A stretch of 64,000 nucleotides of DNA from Burkholderia sp. L27(2015) (GCF_009765705.1 NZ_LMUX01000021.1:1690085-1754084); one strand, 5' to 3'. Shown: positions 1 through 9,094, counted from the stretch's first letter. Notes: a model not told the origin generated them from the letters alone. Numbers and translations: made by a program.

Positions 1-313
1 CAAAAAACCACGACACGCTGGCAATGCTGGGCTCACTCCGACCGGTAGCAATATCAAGGATCGTCAGAAAGATTACAGCGCCGACACCGTCGTTGAATAG
101 GCTCTAGCCAGTGATCCGGGTTTCCTGGTCCTTCGGCGCTCCCGCCTTCTTGAGAATGCCCAACACCGCAATGGGGTCGGTCGGCGAGATCAGTGCGCCA
201 AACAGCAATGCAAAGATGAAGCGCAGCTCATATCCCAGCAGATAAGCTGCGCACCAGAACAAGGCGCCTATGACAAACGTGGAAATGATGGTGCCAAGCG
301 TGGAAAGGTCAGA
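1..313 (-). pseudogene. Remnant of a NhaP/YjcE-type Na+/H+ antiporter, cut by a stop codon
   Basis: The minus strand encodes a membrane stretch typical of CPA1 sodium/proton antiporters, including FALLFGALISPTDPIAVL and KKAGAPK. The conserved ITGESLFNDGVG motif reads ITG-stop-SLFNDGVG here: a TAG near position 108 replaces the expected glutamate codon. The frame then stays open to the window edge (AVIFLTILDIATG), so this is a nonsense mutation in an otherwise readable frame. Upstream, homology stops near 313, where the leader of the divergent ClC gene begins, so the N-terminal half is also missing. A sequencing error at the stop cannot be excluded, but the missing N-terminus makes a functional protein unlikely. 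Confidence 0.75.
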
Positions 314-446
314 GCAGATAGAAGAATACGCCCGTCCAGCATGGCGCGCGGGCTTGCACCGCCGCCGAGATGGGCCGCTCGAACGTCCCGGCCCAAGGAC
401 TGTCCAAGCCAAGACGCATCCGTGCCACGCACCTGAGGGTAGCAAG

Positions 447-2315
447 ATGGCTGACGACCTAGATCAATCTGACGAAGCAGTACTGGGCGATACGCGGCAC
501 GTCCGGGTCGCCTCGACCCAGCCCGACCCCGCTCCTCAAGCGGACGAAGACTCCCCGGCGCCGATGGCTTTGCCCTGGCTATGTTGTCTCGCGTTCGTTG
601 TAGGCATCGTAACGGGGTTGGGCGCCGTCATCTTTCGCGGACTGATCGGGTTCGTACACAACGTGCTCTTTCTCGGTCAATTTTCGTTCGCGTACGATGC
701 CAGCATTTTCACGCCCGCGGCACCCTGGGGGGCGTTTGTGATTCTCGTGCCGGTCGTGGGTGGGCTCGCTGTCACCTGGATCGTGAGTAACTTTGCGCCG
801 GAAGCAAAAGGGCACGGTGTGCCGGAAGTCATGGACGCCATTTATTACAAACGTGGTGTGATCCGTCCCGTGGTCGCCGTGGTGAAGTCGATTGCTTCGG
901 CACTCGCGATCGGCTCCGGTGCTGCTGTGGGACGAGAAGGGCCCATCATCCAGATTGGCTCGGCGCTGGGCTCGACGCTCGGGCAGATCATGCGAATGAC
1001 GCCCGGTCAGCGCATCACTCTCGTGGCCGCTGGAGCCGGGGCCGGCATCGCGGCGACGTTCAACACGCCGATTGGTGGTGTGCTTTTCGCCACCGAACTG
1101 ATGATGCCCGAAATCAGCGTCAACACCTTCCTGCCCGTTGCGATTGCGACGGGTACCGCGACGTTCGTCGGACGACTCTTTTTCGGCGCGATGCCGGCTT
1201 TCTTCGTGCCGCAACAGCTCGGCGCGATGCCCAACCAACTCGGTAGCGCGGTCACGCTGATTCTCTATGCGTTGCTCGGCGTGGTGGCCGGCGTTGCTGC
1301 TACGCTGCTGGTTCGTACGCTTCACTGGGCCGAAGATGCATTCGACCGGGTGCCAGGGCGTTACTTTCGTCATGCACTCGGCATGTTGATGGTTGGCGTG
1401 ACGATGTACTTGCTATGGCGCAATGCGGGCCATTATTACATCGAAGGGGTCGGCTATGCGACGATCCAGGCAACGCTCTACGGCCAATTGCAAGGCGGTG
1501 CGTTCCTGCTGATGCTGGCGGTGTTCAAGATGCTCGCGACATCAATCAGCCTCGGCTCCGGTTCGTCGGGCGGTGTGTTCTCCCCGTCGCTCTTCATCGG
1601 CGCGACGCTCGGCGCATCGTTTGCTTCGCTGATCTCGATGGTGTGGCCGGGAGCACCGGTCAGCGCACCCGCATTTGCGATGGTTGGAATGGGTGCAATG
1701 GTTGGCGGCGGCACGGGCGCTGCAATGACGGCCGTCGCGATGATCTTCGAGATGACTCGCGACTACGACATTGTGCTGCCCATGATCATTGCCGTAGCCT
1801 TTAGTCTTGGCGTTCGCCGCATGCTGTCACGGGAAAGCATCTATACGCTCAAGCTCGTAAGGCGTGGACATCCCATTCCCACTGCGTTACACGCCAACAT
1901 GTTCCTGGTACAGAACGCAGCCCAGGTGATGGAGACTGACGTCTTTGTGCTCGATGCGGACACGCCCTTTCGCGACATGCTTGCACGCTCGGAAGGGGTT
2001 CCATTTCGGCACGTCGTAGTGACGAAGGAGCAGGAGATCTATGGCGTACTACGCATCAATACGGGACTGCGCCGCGCAGTGAGCCAGGGTGAGGCTGATA
2101 TCACGCTCGGCGTTTTGGCGCAGCGTAACTTCATTGTCGTGCGCGAGAACGAAGTCGCTTTCAGCGTCATTACCCGGCTCTGGAAACAGCATGCGGTCAT
2201 GGCGGTCGTCGTCGGAGGACAGGAAGGGCACGATCCCACCAGAGTGCTCGGCGTGATTGCAAAAGAACACATTGCGGACTCGGTTGCAAGCAGTATCAGG
2301 ATCTTTCCGGGGTAG
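447..2315 (+). CDS. ClC-family chloride channel/transporter with C-terminal CBS region
   Basis: A 622-residue inner-membrane protein. I chose the ATG at 447 because GAGGG at 435-439 lies 7 nt upstream; the open frame extends further 5' but over the antiporter remnant. ClC selectivity-filter motifs are present: GHGVP (122-126), GREGP (162-166, gating Glu164) and GSSGGVFSP (about 372-380). Roughly the last 150 residues look like a pair of CBS domains, which usually sense nucleotides. At the position of the internal proton glutamate (Glu203 of E. coli ClC) the sequence LFATELMM has Leu218. From family knowledge this suggests passive chloride conduction or altered coupling; that is inference. It is divergent from the decayed antiporter. 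Confidence 0.9.
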   Translation: MADDLDQSDEAVLGDTRHVRVASTQPDPAPQADEDSPAPMALPWLCCLAFVVGIVTGLGAVIFRGLIGFVHNVLFLGQFSFAYDASIFTPAAPWGAFVILVPVVGGLAVTWIVSNFAPEAKGHGVPEVMDAIYYKRGVIRPVVAVVKSIASALAIGSGAAVGREGPIIQIGSALGSTLGQIMRMTPGQRITLVAAGAGAGIAATFNTPIGGVLFATELMMPEISVNTFLPVAIATGTATFVGRLFFGAMPAFFVPQQLGAMPNQLGSAVTLILYALLGVVAGVAATLLVRTLHWAEDAFDRVPGRYFRHALGMLMVGVTMYLLWRNAGHYYIEGVGYATIQATLYGQLQGGAFLLMLAVFKMLATSISLGSGSSGGVFSPSLFIGATLGASFASLISMVWPGAPVSAPAFAMVGMGAMVGGGTGAAMTAVAMIFEMTRDYDIVLPMIIAVAFSLGVRRMLSRESIYTLKLVRRGHPIPTALHANMFLVQNAAQVMETDVFVLDADTPFRDMLARSEGVPFRHVVVTKEQEIYGVLRINTGLRRAVSQGEADITLGVLAQRNFIVVRENEVAFSVITRLWKQHAVMAVVVGGQEGHDPTRVLGVIAKEHIADSVASSIRIFPG

Positions 2316-2412
2316 ACTAGGAGGGCAACCTCCGTGTCCCGGATAGCATGCGAGGCACTGCGTGGAAGCCCGTGAAAAGTAGCCGGCGCAGACCTCGGTC
2401 AAGGAGGGTCAA

Positions 2413-2664
2413 GTGAGCCATAAACATAGCCTGTGGGCCGCCCGAAGACGTATCAGCAGGGCTCTTCACCTAGATGCATTGAAAGGTTTATCCAGTTTCG
2501 GAATGACGTCGACAGAGACGACGCCCGAGTGGGTGATTGTTTACCGGACCGCACGGGGGTTCTGCTGTATGTACCACGACGCCCCGGTGGAGTTAAGGGA
2601 AATGCTCGATGTCCAGATCTGGGCCGAGGAAATGGACGTGCAGACGTACTTCATCGGCCTTTGA
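2413..2664 (+). CDS. Small hypothetical protein (83 aa)
   Basis: The GTG start at 2413 is preceded by a strong AGGAGG at 2402-2407, which is the best argument that this is translated. The product is soluble, without a signal peptide or membrane segment. It has a basic N-terminus (WAARRRISRALHL) and an acidic C-terminal half (REMLDVQIWAEEMDV). I recognise no family. It lies about 100 nt after the ClC gene in the same direction and could share its transcript. Confidence 0.55.
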   Translation: MSHKHSLWAARRRISRALHLDALKGLSSFGMTSTETTPEWVIVYRTARGFCCMYHDAPVELREMLDVQIWAEEMDVQTYFIGL

Positions 2665-3038
2665 AAAGAGCCTGAGCGACAGCGAGAAGGGGCGCGAGGA
2701 CATTCGCCTTCAACTTTGACGAAGGAAGCGAGATATGTCACGGCGCGCCTAATTGCTTATCCGGACAGCCGCGATTTCGCCGCGACCACTTGCAACTGGT
2801 CGCGCTGCCGTCGGGAGTCAAACATCCCCCAGCCGAGTCCGAACTGAGATTGGCGTCTTGTCATCTGCGTAGGAGGCAGCACACGCCGTTCCGAAAATCG
2901 CACTGACTCATCCTGAGCCGTTCATCATCTGACTCAGTGCGGCCAGGAACGGCCATTCGACAGCATCGCTCAGATCGCCGACAATCGGCATGCAATCACG
3001 GTGAAATCTGCAGGAAAACCTTGTTGACGGAAACGACG
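2665..3038. other. Intergenic region, no gene recognised
   Basis: About 370 nt between the 83-aa gene and the SnoaL-like gene. I see no convincing start site or terminator. A short GGCCAGGAACGGCC string at 2941-2954 resembles strings at 3681-3697 and 5497-5513, and may be a fragment of a dispersed intergenic element. Confidence 0.4.
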
Positions 3039-3404
3039 ATGACATACGAAGATGCCGAAGCTCATGCGAACGACTGGATCGAAGCCTGGAACTCTCACGA
3101 CCTGGAGCGGATCATGTCGCACTACTCACAAGATGTGGTGTTCGAGGCCGAAACAGTTAGGGCGCGTTGGGAGAAACCGGACGGCAAACTCTTCGGAATC
3201 GCGGAACTGAGGAAACACTTCGCCTTAGGTCTGAAACTGGCACCGCAGCTGAAATTTCAGCTTGAACAGGTGCTCCTCGCACCCTCAGGCTACGCAATTC
3301 TGTACAGAAGGGAAAGCGGGAATCGTGTGATGGACTGCGTCACCATGAATGATGCCGGTCAGGCGGCGAAGGTGATTGCATACTACGCAGGCGTGCAGCG
3401 ATAG
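3039..3404 (+). CDS. SnoaL-like / NTF2-fold protein
   Basis: A 121-residue protein starting at ATG 3039; upstream in-frame residues are basic and not domain-like. The N-terminus (ANDWIEAWNSHDLERIMSHY) is the classic opening helix of SnoaL-like/NTF2-superfamily proteins, followed by the DVVFEAE strand. The length matches a single cone-shaped alpha+beta barrel. Members act as small cyclases, isomerases or stress-linked binding proteins. Nothing nearby identifies a substrate, so only the fold is assigned. No strong ribosome-binding site is visible. Confidence 0.7.
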   Translation: MTYEDAEAHANDWIEAWNSHDLERIMSHYSQDVVFEAETVRARWEKPDGKLFGIAELRKHFALGLKLAPQLKFQLEQVLLAPSGYAILYRRESGNRVMDCVTMNDAGQAAKVIAYYAGVQR

Positions 3405-3418
3405 GTGTGTGGGCGACG

Positions 3419-3610
3419 CTAGCGACGTCCGCTACGGCCCCACACGTAGCGCACCCAACGTTGCCAACGGCTCTGCGGCGGAGCGAGATGGTCGCGGGTT
3501 GCCTGCGCGCCGCGGTCACGCTCGACGCTCTTCTGAACCTGTTCGTGGATCTGGCGCAACGTCAAGCCGCCGGGTCCTTTTAGGTTGTCGGGATCTGGCT
3601 TGTCTATCAT
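3419..3610 (-). CDS. Small basic hypothetical protein (63 aa)
   Basis: The frame starts at ATG 3610 and converges on the SnoaL-like gene with a 14-nt gap. The peptide is hydrophilic and helical (LRQIHEQVQKSVERD) with a Trp/Arg-rich end (RWQRWVRYVWGRSGRR). No family is recognised and the ribosome-binding site is weak. It could be a chance frame in GC-rich DNA. Confidence 0.3.
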   Translation of the reverse strand: MIDKPDPDNLKGPGGLTLRQIHEQVQKSVERDRGAQATRDHLAPPQSRWQRWVRYVWGRSGRR

Positions 3611-3760
3611 AGCAATGGCCTATTCTTGATGAGTCGACTTGATCTTGATACATATGGGCAGTCGCGGCAAGCACGGTTGGCGCCAGGAGCGGTCATCGAG
3701 TGTGGTGTCTCAGGTTATGCGTTTCGTTGCCGATATTCAATACAACAAAGAGGAAAAGCG

Positions 3761-3841
3761 GTGGATACAAACAGCTCCATGTTCGAGCCAACTACGTTGG
3801 GGCTGGCGCTGGCGGCAGTTCTGCTCATCGGTGTCTCGTAG
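3761..3841 (+). CDS. Candidate 26-residue membrane peptide
   Basis: A GTG at 3761 follows AGAGGA (3749-3754) at good spacing and opens a 26-codon frame. Its C-terminal two thirds form one hydrophobic segment (LGLALAAVLLIGVS). Single-segment proteins of this size are known, but the evidence is only the start signal and hydrophobicity. The rest of 3611-3976 shows no recognised gene; other open frames there are low-complexity basic shadows. Confidence 0.22.
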   Translation: MDTNSSMFEPTTLGLALAAVLLIGVS

Positions 3842-3976
3842 AACAGCTTGCCGGCGCGGCGCCCGGCACCGCTACGTTTTTCAGTATCGATCAACCTCGA
3901 TCTTTTTGACCATTGATCTGCGCGGCGCAATGAGGCGGTAACAGCTAGAATTGCGGCTTTAGCATGGAATACCTCA

Positions 3977-5374
3977 ATGTCTTTTGCGTCGCTTGGCCTG
4001 ATCGATCCCTTGCTGCGTAATCTGCAGGACCTCAATTACCAGATACCTACGCCGGTGCAGGCCAAGGCGATTCCTGCCGTGCTCAGTGGCCGCGACGTCA
4101 TGGCTGCGGCACAGACCGGCACCGGCAAAACGGCGGGTTTTGCGCTGCCGCTGTTGCAACGGCTGGTGCAACACGGCCCGACGGTGTCCAGCAACCGCGT
4201 GCGTGTTCTGGTGCTGGTGCCCACGCGTGAACTGGCCGAACAAGTGCTGCAAAGCTTTATCGATTACGGCAAAGGCCTCGACTTACGATTTCTGGCCGCC
4301 TACGGCGGTGTGAGTATCAACCCGCAGATGATGAAGTTGCGCAAAGGGGTGGATGTGCTCGTTGCCACGCCGGGCCGTTTGCTAGATCTCAATCGCCAGA
4401 ACGCAGTGCATTTTGATCAAGTACAAACACTGGTGCTGGATGAAGCCGACCGCATGCTGGATCTGGGCTTTGCGCGCGAACTCAACGCCGTCTTTGCTGC
4501 CTTGCCCGCTCAGCGCCAGACCCTGCTGTTCTCTGCCACGTTTACCGATGATATCTGTGCCATGGCGGCGGGCATTCTGCGCGGCCCGGTCAATATCAGC
4601 GTCAGCCCACCCAATGCCACGGCCAGCAATATCGAGCAGTGGGTGGTGCCGGTGGATAAAAAGAACAAGCCTGACCTCTTCATGCACCTTGTGGCTAAGA
4701 ACAACTGGGAGCACGCGCTGGTGTTCGTCAAAACCCGCAATGGCGTGGATTACCTGGCGGCCATGCTGGATGAAGCGGGCTATGCGGTCGACACTATCCA
4801 TGGCGACAAACCGCAACCCGCCCGCATGCGTGCGCTGGAGCGCTTCAAGACGGGCGAAGTACGTATGCTGGTAGCCACCGATGTGGCTGCGCGCGGGCTG
4901 GATATCGACGATCTGCCGCTGGTGATCAACGTTGATCTGCCAATCGTGGCGCAAGACTATGTGCACCGTATCGGCCGTACCGGCCGCGCGGGCGCCAGCG
5001 GCGTGGCGGTGTCCCTTGTGTGTGCCGATGAAGCGCCGCAACTGGCCGCGATTGAAGCGCTGATCCGGCAAACGCTGCCCCGTGAAGAAGAGCCGGGTTT
5101 TGAAGCCGACCACCGCGTGCCGCAAACTAGCGCGACGGGCCAGATCATCAAGAAACCCAAAAAGCCTAAGAAGTCGAACGTGCTGCAAGCTGGCGAAAAC
5201 AAACTCAAGCCTGAGGCGCAGCGCGCTGTGGCCGCGGGTAAAGGCACAAGCTTGTCCAGCGGTAACCCATTCAGTCTTCAAAAGCCACGCAGCAAAGCCG
5301 CCAGCAAGCCAGTTGCGGGTTCACGTAAGCCGGTTGGCAAACCCGCTGGTGGCCGTGGCAAACGCCAATCCTGA
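3977..5374 (+). CDS. rhlE: DEAD-box ATP-dependent RNA helicase RhlE
   Basis: A 465-residue cytoplasmic RNA helicase involved in ribosome maturation and RNA decay. All core motifs are visible in order: Q motif before AQTGTGKT (motif I), PTRELAEQ (Ia), TPGRLLDL (Ib), DEADRMLDLGF (II), SAT (III), ATDVAARGLDI (V) and HRIGRTGRAG (VI). The TPVQ and MLDLGF variants and the length fit RhlE better than DbpA, SrmB or CsdA. The C-terminal 80 or so residues are a lysine/arginine-rich tail (KKPKKPKK, PVGKPAGGRGKRQ) typical of beta-proteobacterial RhlE and likely to bind RNA. It stands alone; a terminator lies 320 nt downstream. Confidence 0.93.
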   Translation: MSFASLGLIDPLLRNLQDLNYQIPTPVQAKAIPAVLSGRDVMAAAQTGTGKTAGFALPLLQRLVQHGPTVSSNRVRVLVLVPTRELAEQVLQSFIDYGKGLDLRFLAAYGGVSINPQMMKLRKGVDVLVATPGRLLDLNRQNAVHFDQVQTLVLDEADRMLDLGFARELNAVFAALPAQRQTLLFSATFTDDICAMAAGILRGPVNISVSPPNATASNIEQWVVPVDKKNKPDLFMHLVAKNNWEHALVFVKTRNGVDYLAAMLDEAGYAVDTIHGDKPQPARMRALERFKTGEVRMLVATDVAARGLDIDDLPLVINVDLPIVAQDYVHRIGRTGRAGASGVAVSLVCADEAPQLAAIEALIRQTLPREEEPGFEADHRVPQTSATGQIIKKPKKPKKSNVLQAGENKLKPEAQRAVAAGKGTSLSSGNPFSLQKPRSKAASKPVAGSRKPVGKPAGGRGKRQS

Positions 5375-5695
5375 TCCGTGGGGATGAGTAACGCCCGCCC
5401 TGGAACAGGCTGGCGGTTTGCGGCGCGCTGGCAGGCAGCGGCGCGGCCGGCGGGTAACGGAGCCTCGCGACTCGGTTGACCGCCAATTCCGGGTTCGGCC
5501 AGGAGCGGTCGTCCGGAAGAACTCGCTGAAAGCGGCCATTCGCCGGTATTGACCTGCGCAGCCAATAAACGCTAGGATTGTGAGCATGCCCAGTCGCACC
5601 AAACTCCTCTTTTCGCTGGTCCGTGCATGTTGTCAAAACGTGCCGAGGGGAAGTTGCGTCTAGCAATCTAGCTACACGTTGAATCAATCGCCTCT
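5375..5695. other. Intergenic region between rhlE and the cysS remnant
   Basis: No gene is recognised. GGCCAGGAGCGGTCGTC at 5497-5513 and AAAGCGGCCATTCGCC at 5529-5544 resemble strings in other gaps of this window. The short minus-strand frames here have no start signals or family features. Confidence 0.4.
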
Positions 5696-5732
5696 GGCCG
5701 CCCGTTGTAAAACCGGCGGCCTTTTTGTTTTT
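5696..5732 (+). terminator. Rho-independent terminator
   Basis: Arms GGCCGCC (5696-5702) and GGCGGCC (5715-5721) pair perfectly over 7 bp around a 12-nt loop, followed by TTTTTGTTTTT (5722-5732). It reads on the plus strand, 30 nt before the cysS remnant. It would end any transcript from rhlE or from a lost upstream gene and insulate the remnant. Confidence 0.8.
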
Positions 5733-5761
5733 GCCTGCCCCCTTCGAGACGGAGAGAGTTG

Positions 5762-6514
5762 ATGCCGCTTGCGCTGTATGACACCTGGTCGCGTACCGTG
5801 CGCCCGTTCACGCCAATCCATGCTGGCCACGTTGGCATCTATTGCTGCGGACCCACCGTCTATGACCATGCGCATATCGGTAATCTGAGAACGTATGTGT
5901 TCGAAGACATCCTGCGCCGGGTGCTGATGCGCAACGACTATGAGGTCCGCCACATCGTCAATATCACCGACGTCGGCCATCTGACCTCGGATGCCGATGA
6001 AGGCGAAGACAAGATGGAAAAAGGTAGCAGACGGACCGGAGAGTCGGCATGGGCTATCGCTCAGCGCTACACCGAGGCCTTTGTCGCGGATTGGCATGCC
6101 CTCAACTTGCTGGAACCGACGGTATGGTGCCGTGCGACCGATCACATCGCCGAACAAATAGCGTTCATCAGCGAGTTGGAACGATTCGGCTACGTGTATC
6201 GGACCAATGACGGTCTCTATTTCGACACAAGCAAGCAGGATAACTACGGCTTTCTGGCCCGGCTCGACCGCGCCGGCCTGCAGGCGGGCAAGCGCGTCGC
6301 AGTCGGCGACAAGAAGAACATCACGGATTTTGCGCTATGGAAGTTCAGTCCGGCTGGCATCACGCGGCAGATGGAATGGGATAGCCCATGGGGGCGCGGA
6401 TTTCCAGGTTGGCATATTGAGTGCTCGGCTATGTCGGCAAAGCATCTCGGCATCTGGTTCGATAGATATTGGAGCAGGCAGCGAGCAAGCACGCCACGAC
6501 GAACAAACCCGTAA
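5762..6514 (+). pseudogene. cysS: Truncated second cysteinyl-tRNA synthetase
   Basis: The first about 240 residues are clear class I cysteinyl-tRNA synthetase: [15 protein letters not shown] (HIGH motif), [20 protein letters not shown], and [11 protein letters not shown] with zinc/cysteine-site residues. The ATG at 5762 has GGAG at 5751-5754. Homology breaks after [10 protein letters not shown], where an intact enzyme continues with the zinc histidine region. The KMSKS loop and anticodon-binding domain (about 200 residues) are absent. In another frame the strings HDEQT and LVLDKSR may be decayed remains of the next motifs, but I do not rely on this. A catalytic domain without KMSKS cannot charge tRNA. 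The chromosome presumably has an intact copy elsewhere. Confidence 0.8.
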
Positions 6515-6563
6515 ATGCGATCACCTATGCCGGCGGATTCTGGTGCTCGACAAATCTCGCCTT

Positions 6564-7202
6564 TTACTTCTTTTTTGGCGTCCTTCGCCCCGCACCGCCT
6601 GGCAATGCCGACTGCCGTGCGACGATCGCATTTACGATGCGTGGCAGGCGTACGCCGATATTGCGAACCGACATGTTTTGGGCAGCGACCTGTGCCCCTT
6701 CCAGCACGAACATGATTTCGCTCGCGGTGTCGTCGGGCGACGCGAGACCCGCTGATTTACACAGCCCTCCAAGACGTTTCAACTGACGCGCCTTGTGTTC
6801 CTCGATCAATTGGCGAGCCGGATGATTGCGGTCCGGCAGTTCCGCGATCGAGTTGATAAATGGACAACCACGTTGCGACCAGGCGGCGACTTCGTCGGCT
6901 ATGAAGGTCGCCCAGCCACGAATCTGTGCTTGAGGATCGCCAACGAGAGCCGACTCAATAGCGTCAAATGCAGCCCAATAATGCCCCGTTACTTTTCGCA
7001 ACCATTCAACCACTAACGCATCCTTGGACTGGAAATGGCGATACAGCGCCATTTTCGTGGTGTTGGCACGCGCAGCAATTGCTTCGACACCGGTTGCATG
7101 AATCCCTTCGGCATAAAACAGCTCGGCCGCAGCGGCCAGCACCCGCTCGCGCGGTGGCAACGAGCGCTCTGCGCCCTTTTCGACAATCTGGAAATTTTTC
7201 AT
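6564..7202 (-). CDS. TetR/AcrR-family repressor
   Basis: A 212-residue regulator. The N-terminal HTH is canonical: PRERVLAAAAELFYAEGIHA, then TGVEAIAARANTTKMALYRHF. The C-terminal ligand/dimer domain has a CPFINSIAELP segment seen in a TetR subgroup tied to small-molecule or redox responses. It is divergent from the amidase gene, and two near-identical palindromes lie in the shared promoter. Autoregulation and control of the amidase are therefore likely (inference). Its 3' end runs up to the cysS remnant, so its arrival may have destroyed that gene. Confidence 0.9.
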   Translation of the reverse strand: MKNFQIVEKGAERSLPPRERVLAAAAELFYAEGIHATGVEAIAARANTTKMALYRHFQSKDALVVEWLRKVTGHYWAAFDAIESALVGDPQAQIRGWATFIADEVAAWSQRGCPFINSIAELPDRNHPARQLIEEHKARQLKRLGGLCKSAGLASPDDTASEIMFVLEGAQVAAQNMSVRNIGVRLPRIVNAIVARQSALPGGAGRRTPKKK

Positions 7203-7216
7203 ATCACATTGACAAT

Positions 7217-7232
7217 GATACCGGTCGGTATC
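7217..7232. promoter_or_regulatory. TetR operator candidate 1
   Basis: GATACCGGTCGGTATC is a palindrome with one mismatched pair. It lies 15 nt upstream of the TetR start, with its centre 33 bp (about three helical turns) from the second copy. Size and symmetry fit a TetR dimer site. Confidence 0.75.
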
Positions 7233-7249
7233 AGTATACGGCCCTCATA

Positions 7250-7265
7250 GATACCGATCGGTATC
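7250..7265. promoter_or_regulatory. TetR operator candidate 2
   Basis: GATACCGATCGGTATC is a perfect 16-bp palindrome sharing 15 of 16 bases with the copy at 7217. It is nearer the amidase gene. Two sites in one divergent promoter suggest repression in both directions. Confidence 0.78.
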
Positions 7266-7328
7266 GTACCATGATGGCTCCGCAGTCGTGCCGGGTCGTG
7301 TCGCCATCGTCAGTCATTGGAGAAAATC

Positions 7329-8792
7329 ATGATGAAGCTGTCCGAGTATGTAAGCTACGACGCCGTAGGCCTTGGCGACCTCGTCTCCCGCGGCGAAGTA
7401 AGTTCGCAAGAGCTTTCGCAAACTGCCCTTCGTGCATGTGAAGCGGTCAATCCACACATCAACGCAGTGATCGAAACCTGGCAGCCCGAGCCGGCGGACA
7501 TTGCGCGCGAATTGGGCGGTAGATCGCCACTCGCAGGCGTGCCGTTCCTGATCAAGGATGTCGGCGTGACGATGGCAGGCAGGAAGCTCGAATTCGGCAG
7601 CCGTCTGGCTGAAGGGTTCACGGCGGCCGCTGATTCGATCCTGATGCAGCGCTTTCGCAGCGCCGGACTCGTTACGTTGGGACGAACGACTACGCCAGAG
7701 TTCGCGTGGAGCGGCACGACGGAATCCGCCCTGTGCGGCCCGACGCGCAACCCATGGGATACGGCGCGTGGCGCGGGTGGCTCCAGCGGCGGAGCTGCGG
7801 CGGCGGTCGCCGCCGGCATCGTGCCGCTTGCTCACGCAACGGACGCGGCCGGCTCGATTCGCATTCCATCGGCAACGTCTGGCTTATTCGGCCTGAAGCC
7901 CACCCGTGGCCGCGTCTCGAACGGGCCTTCGCTCGACGAGGCAATCAACGGGCTTGCAGCACAGCTCGGCGTCAGTCGCTCGGTACGTGACAGTGCGGCA
8001 TTGCTCGACGCAGTGCATGGAGCGACCGGCGGAGAAGCGTTCGTGATCGCGCCACCGTCAGCGAGCTATCTTGCGCAGGTCAATATGGCGCCGGGGAATT
8101 TGAGGATCGGCATGATGCCACAGGCATGGGGTGGAAAGCGTACGATCCCTGCGATCCTTGACTGCCTAGCGGCAACATCTCGGCTCTGCGCATCGCTCGA
8201 TCACGAAGTCGAAGAAGGAGGGATGCCTTTGGGCGTCAGTTGGGATGCGTTTGTTCACGCAAGCTCGGTCCTGTGGGCTGTCAACATCGCTGCATGGATA
8301 GAAGACATGGCTGCGGCGATGGGGCGCAAGATCGACGCGACGACGCTTGAACCGCAAACGCTCGCAGTGTATCGAACGGGGCTTGGAATCAGCGGCACCG
8401 AAGTCATCCGTGCGCTTGATTTACGAAACGCAGTAACCCGCTGCGTGTCGTCGTTCTTCTCCCGCTACGATCTGTTGCTGACACCGACCTTGCCCGATGT
8501 CGGGCCGGACATCGGCACGTACGCGCTGGGTGCCGAGACCATGAACGGGCACGAATGGACTAGTCGTGTGTTTGGCAATTCACCGTTCACGCCGGTCTTT
8601 AACGCAGCAGGATTGCCTGCAATGTCGGTACCGCTCTTCAACGACGAGGCAAGCGGTTTGCCGATCGGCATGCAGTTCGTCGCATCGGCGGGTCGGGAGG
8701 ATCTACTCTTTCGTGTCGCGGGCCAACTTGAACAAAATTTGCCGTGGGCGACGCGGAAACCGAGTGTATGGGTGGGATCGACGATAGACTGA
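7329..8792 (+). CDS. Amidase (amidase-signature family)
   Basis: A 487-residue serine amidohydrolase. The amidase-signature core is visible: the catalytic-lysine segment PFLIKDVG, the Gly/Ser loop [14 protein letters not shown], and [10 protein letters not shown] with the nucleophilic serine, giving the Ser-cisSer-Lys triad. GGAG at 7319-7322 supports ATG 7329 (or the adjacent ATG 7332). There is no signal peptide, so it is cytoplasmic. The family hydrolyses amides from indoleacetamide to aryl amides and nylon oligomers; the sequence does not settle the substrate. TetR control suggests induction by a substrate-like compound. Confidence 0.88.
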   Translation: MMKLSEYVSYDAVGLGDLVSRGEVSSQELSQTALRACEAVNPHINAVIETWQPEPADIARELGGRSPLAGVPFLIKDVGVTMAGRKLEFGSRLAEGFTAAADSILMQRFRSAGLVTLGRTTTPEFAWSGTTESALCGPTRNPWDTARGAGGSSGGAAAAVAAGIVPLAHATDAAGSIRIPSATSGLFGLKPTRGRVSNGPSLDEAINGLAAQLGVSRSVRDSAALLDAVHGATGGEAFVIAPPSASYLAQVNMAPGNLRIGMMPQAWGGKRTIPAILDCLAATSRLCASLDHEVEEGGMPLGVSWDAFVHASSVLWAVNIAAWIEDMAAAMGRKIDATTLEPQTLAVYRTGLGISGTEVIRALDLRNAVTRCVSSFFSRYDLLLTPTLPDVGPDIGTYALGAETMNGHEWTSRVFGNSPFTPVFNAAGLPAMSVPLFNDEASGLPIGMQFVASAGREDLLFRVAGQLEQNLPWATRKPSVWVGSTID

Positions 8793-9094
8793 AAATGCTG
8801 ATTCCTCGCTATATCGGTATAGCGGACGCGATACGGCGGTTCTATTGGGCCGCCCGTGGGCCCACGAAAACGACAATCCAGCAACGGACGTTCGTTATGG
8901 ATGAGCGAAGGTCTGTTTGGGGTCGACTGCTGCCTGATGACTTGATTGATAGCGGACCTTCGCAGTGGGCGATGCGGTCTCATTTCATTTATGAATAGAA
9001 CTTAACAATGCTTTAAGTTCAGCACCGATCCAGGCCAAAAAAACTAGGTAAAGTACGTCCACAAAAATCATCTATAAAAACAAATGGAGACGTC
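8793..9094. other. Intergenic region
   Basis: About 300 nt without a recognised gene. The open frame overlapping the amidase end has no start signal. GCAACGGACGTTCG at 8881-8894 is reminiscent of degraded intergenic elements common in Burkholderiales. GGAGACGTC ends just before the next start and acts as its ribosome-binding site. Confidence 0.4.

Noticed and set aside
579-1373. Antisense frame across the ClC gene
   Set aside because: It lies fully over a conserved transporter gene and is Arg/His-rich without domain features.
3800-3838. PEP-CTERM-like sorting signal (FEPTTLGLALAAVLL)
   Set aside because: It lacks the VPEP core and the basic tail after the hydrophobic segment, and the peptide has no secreted domain.
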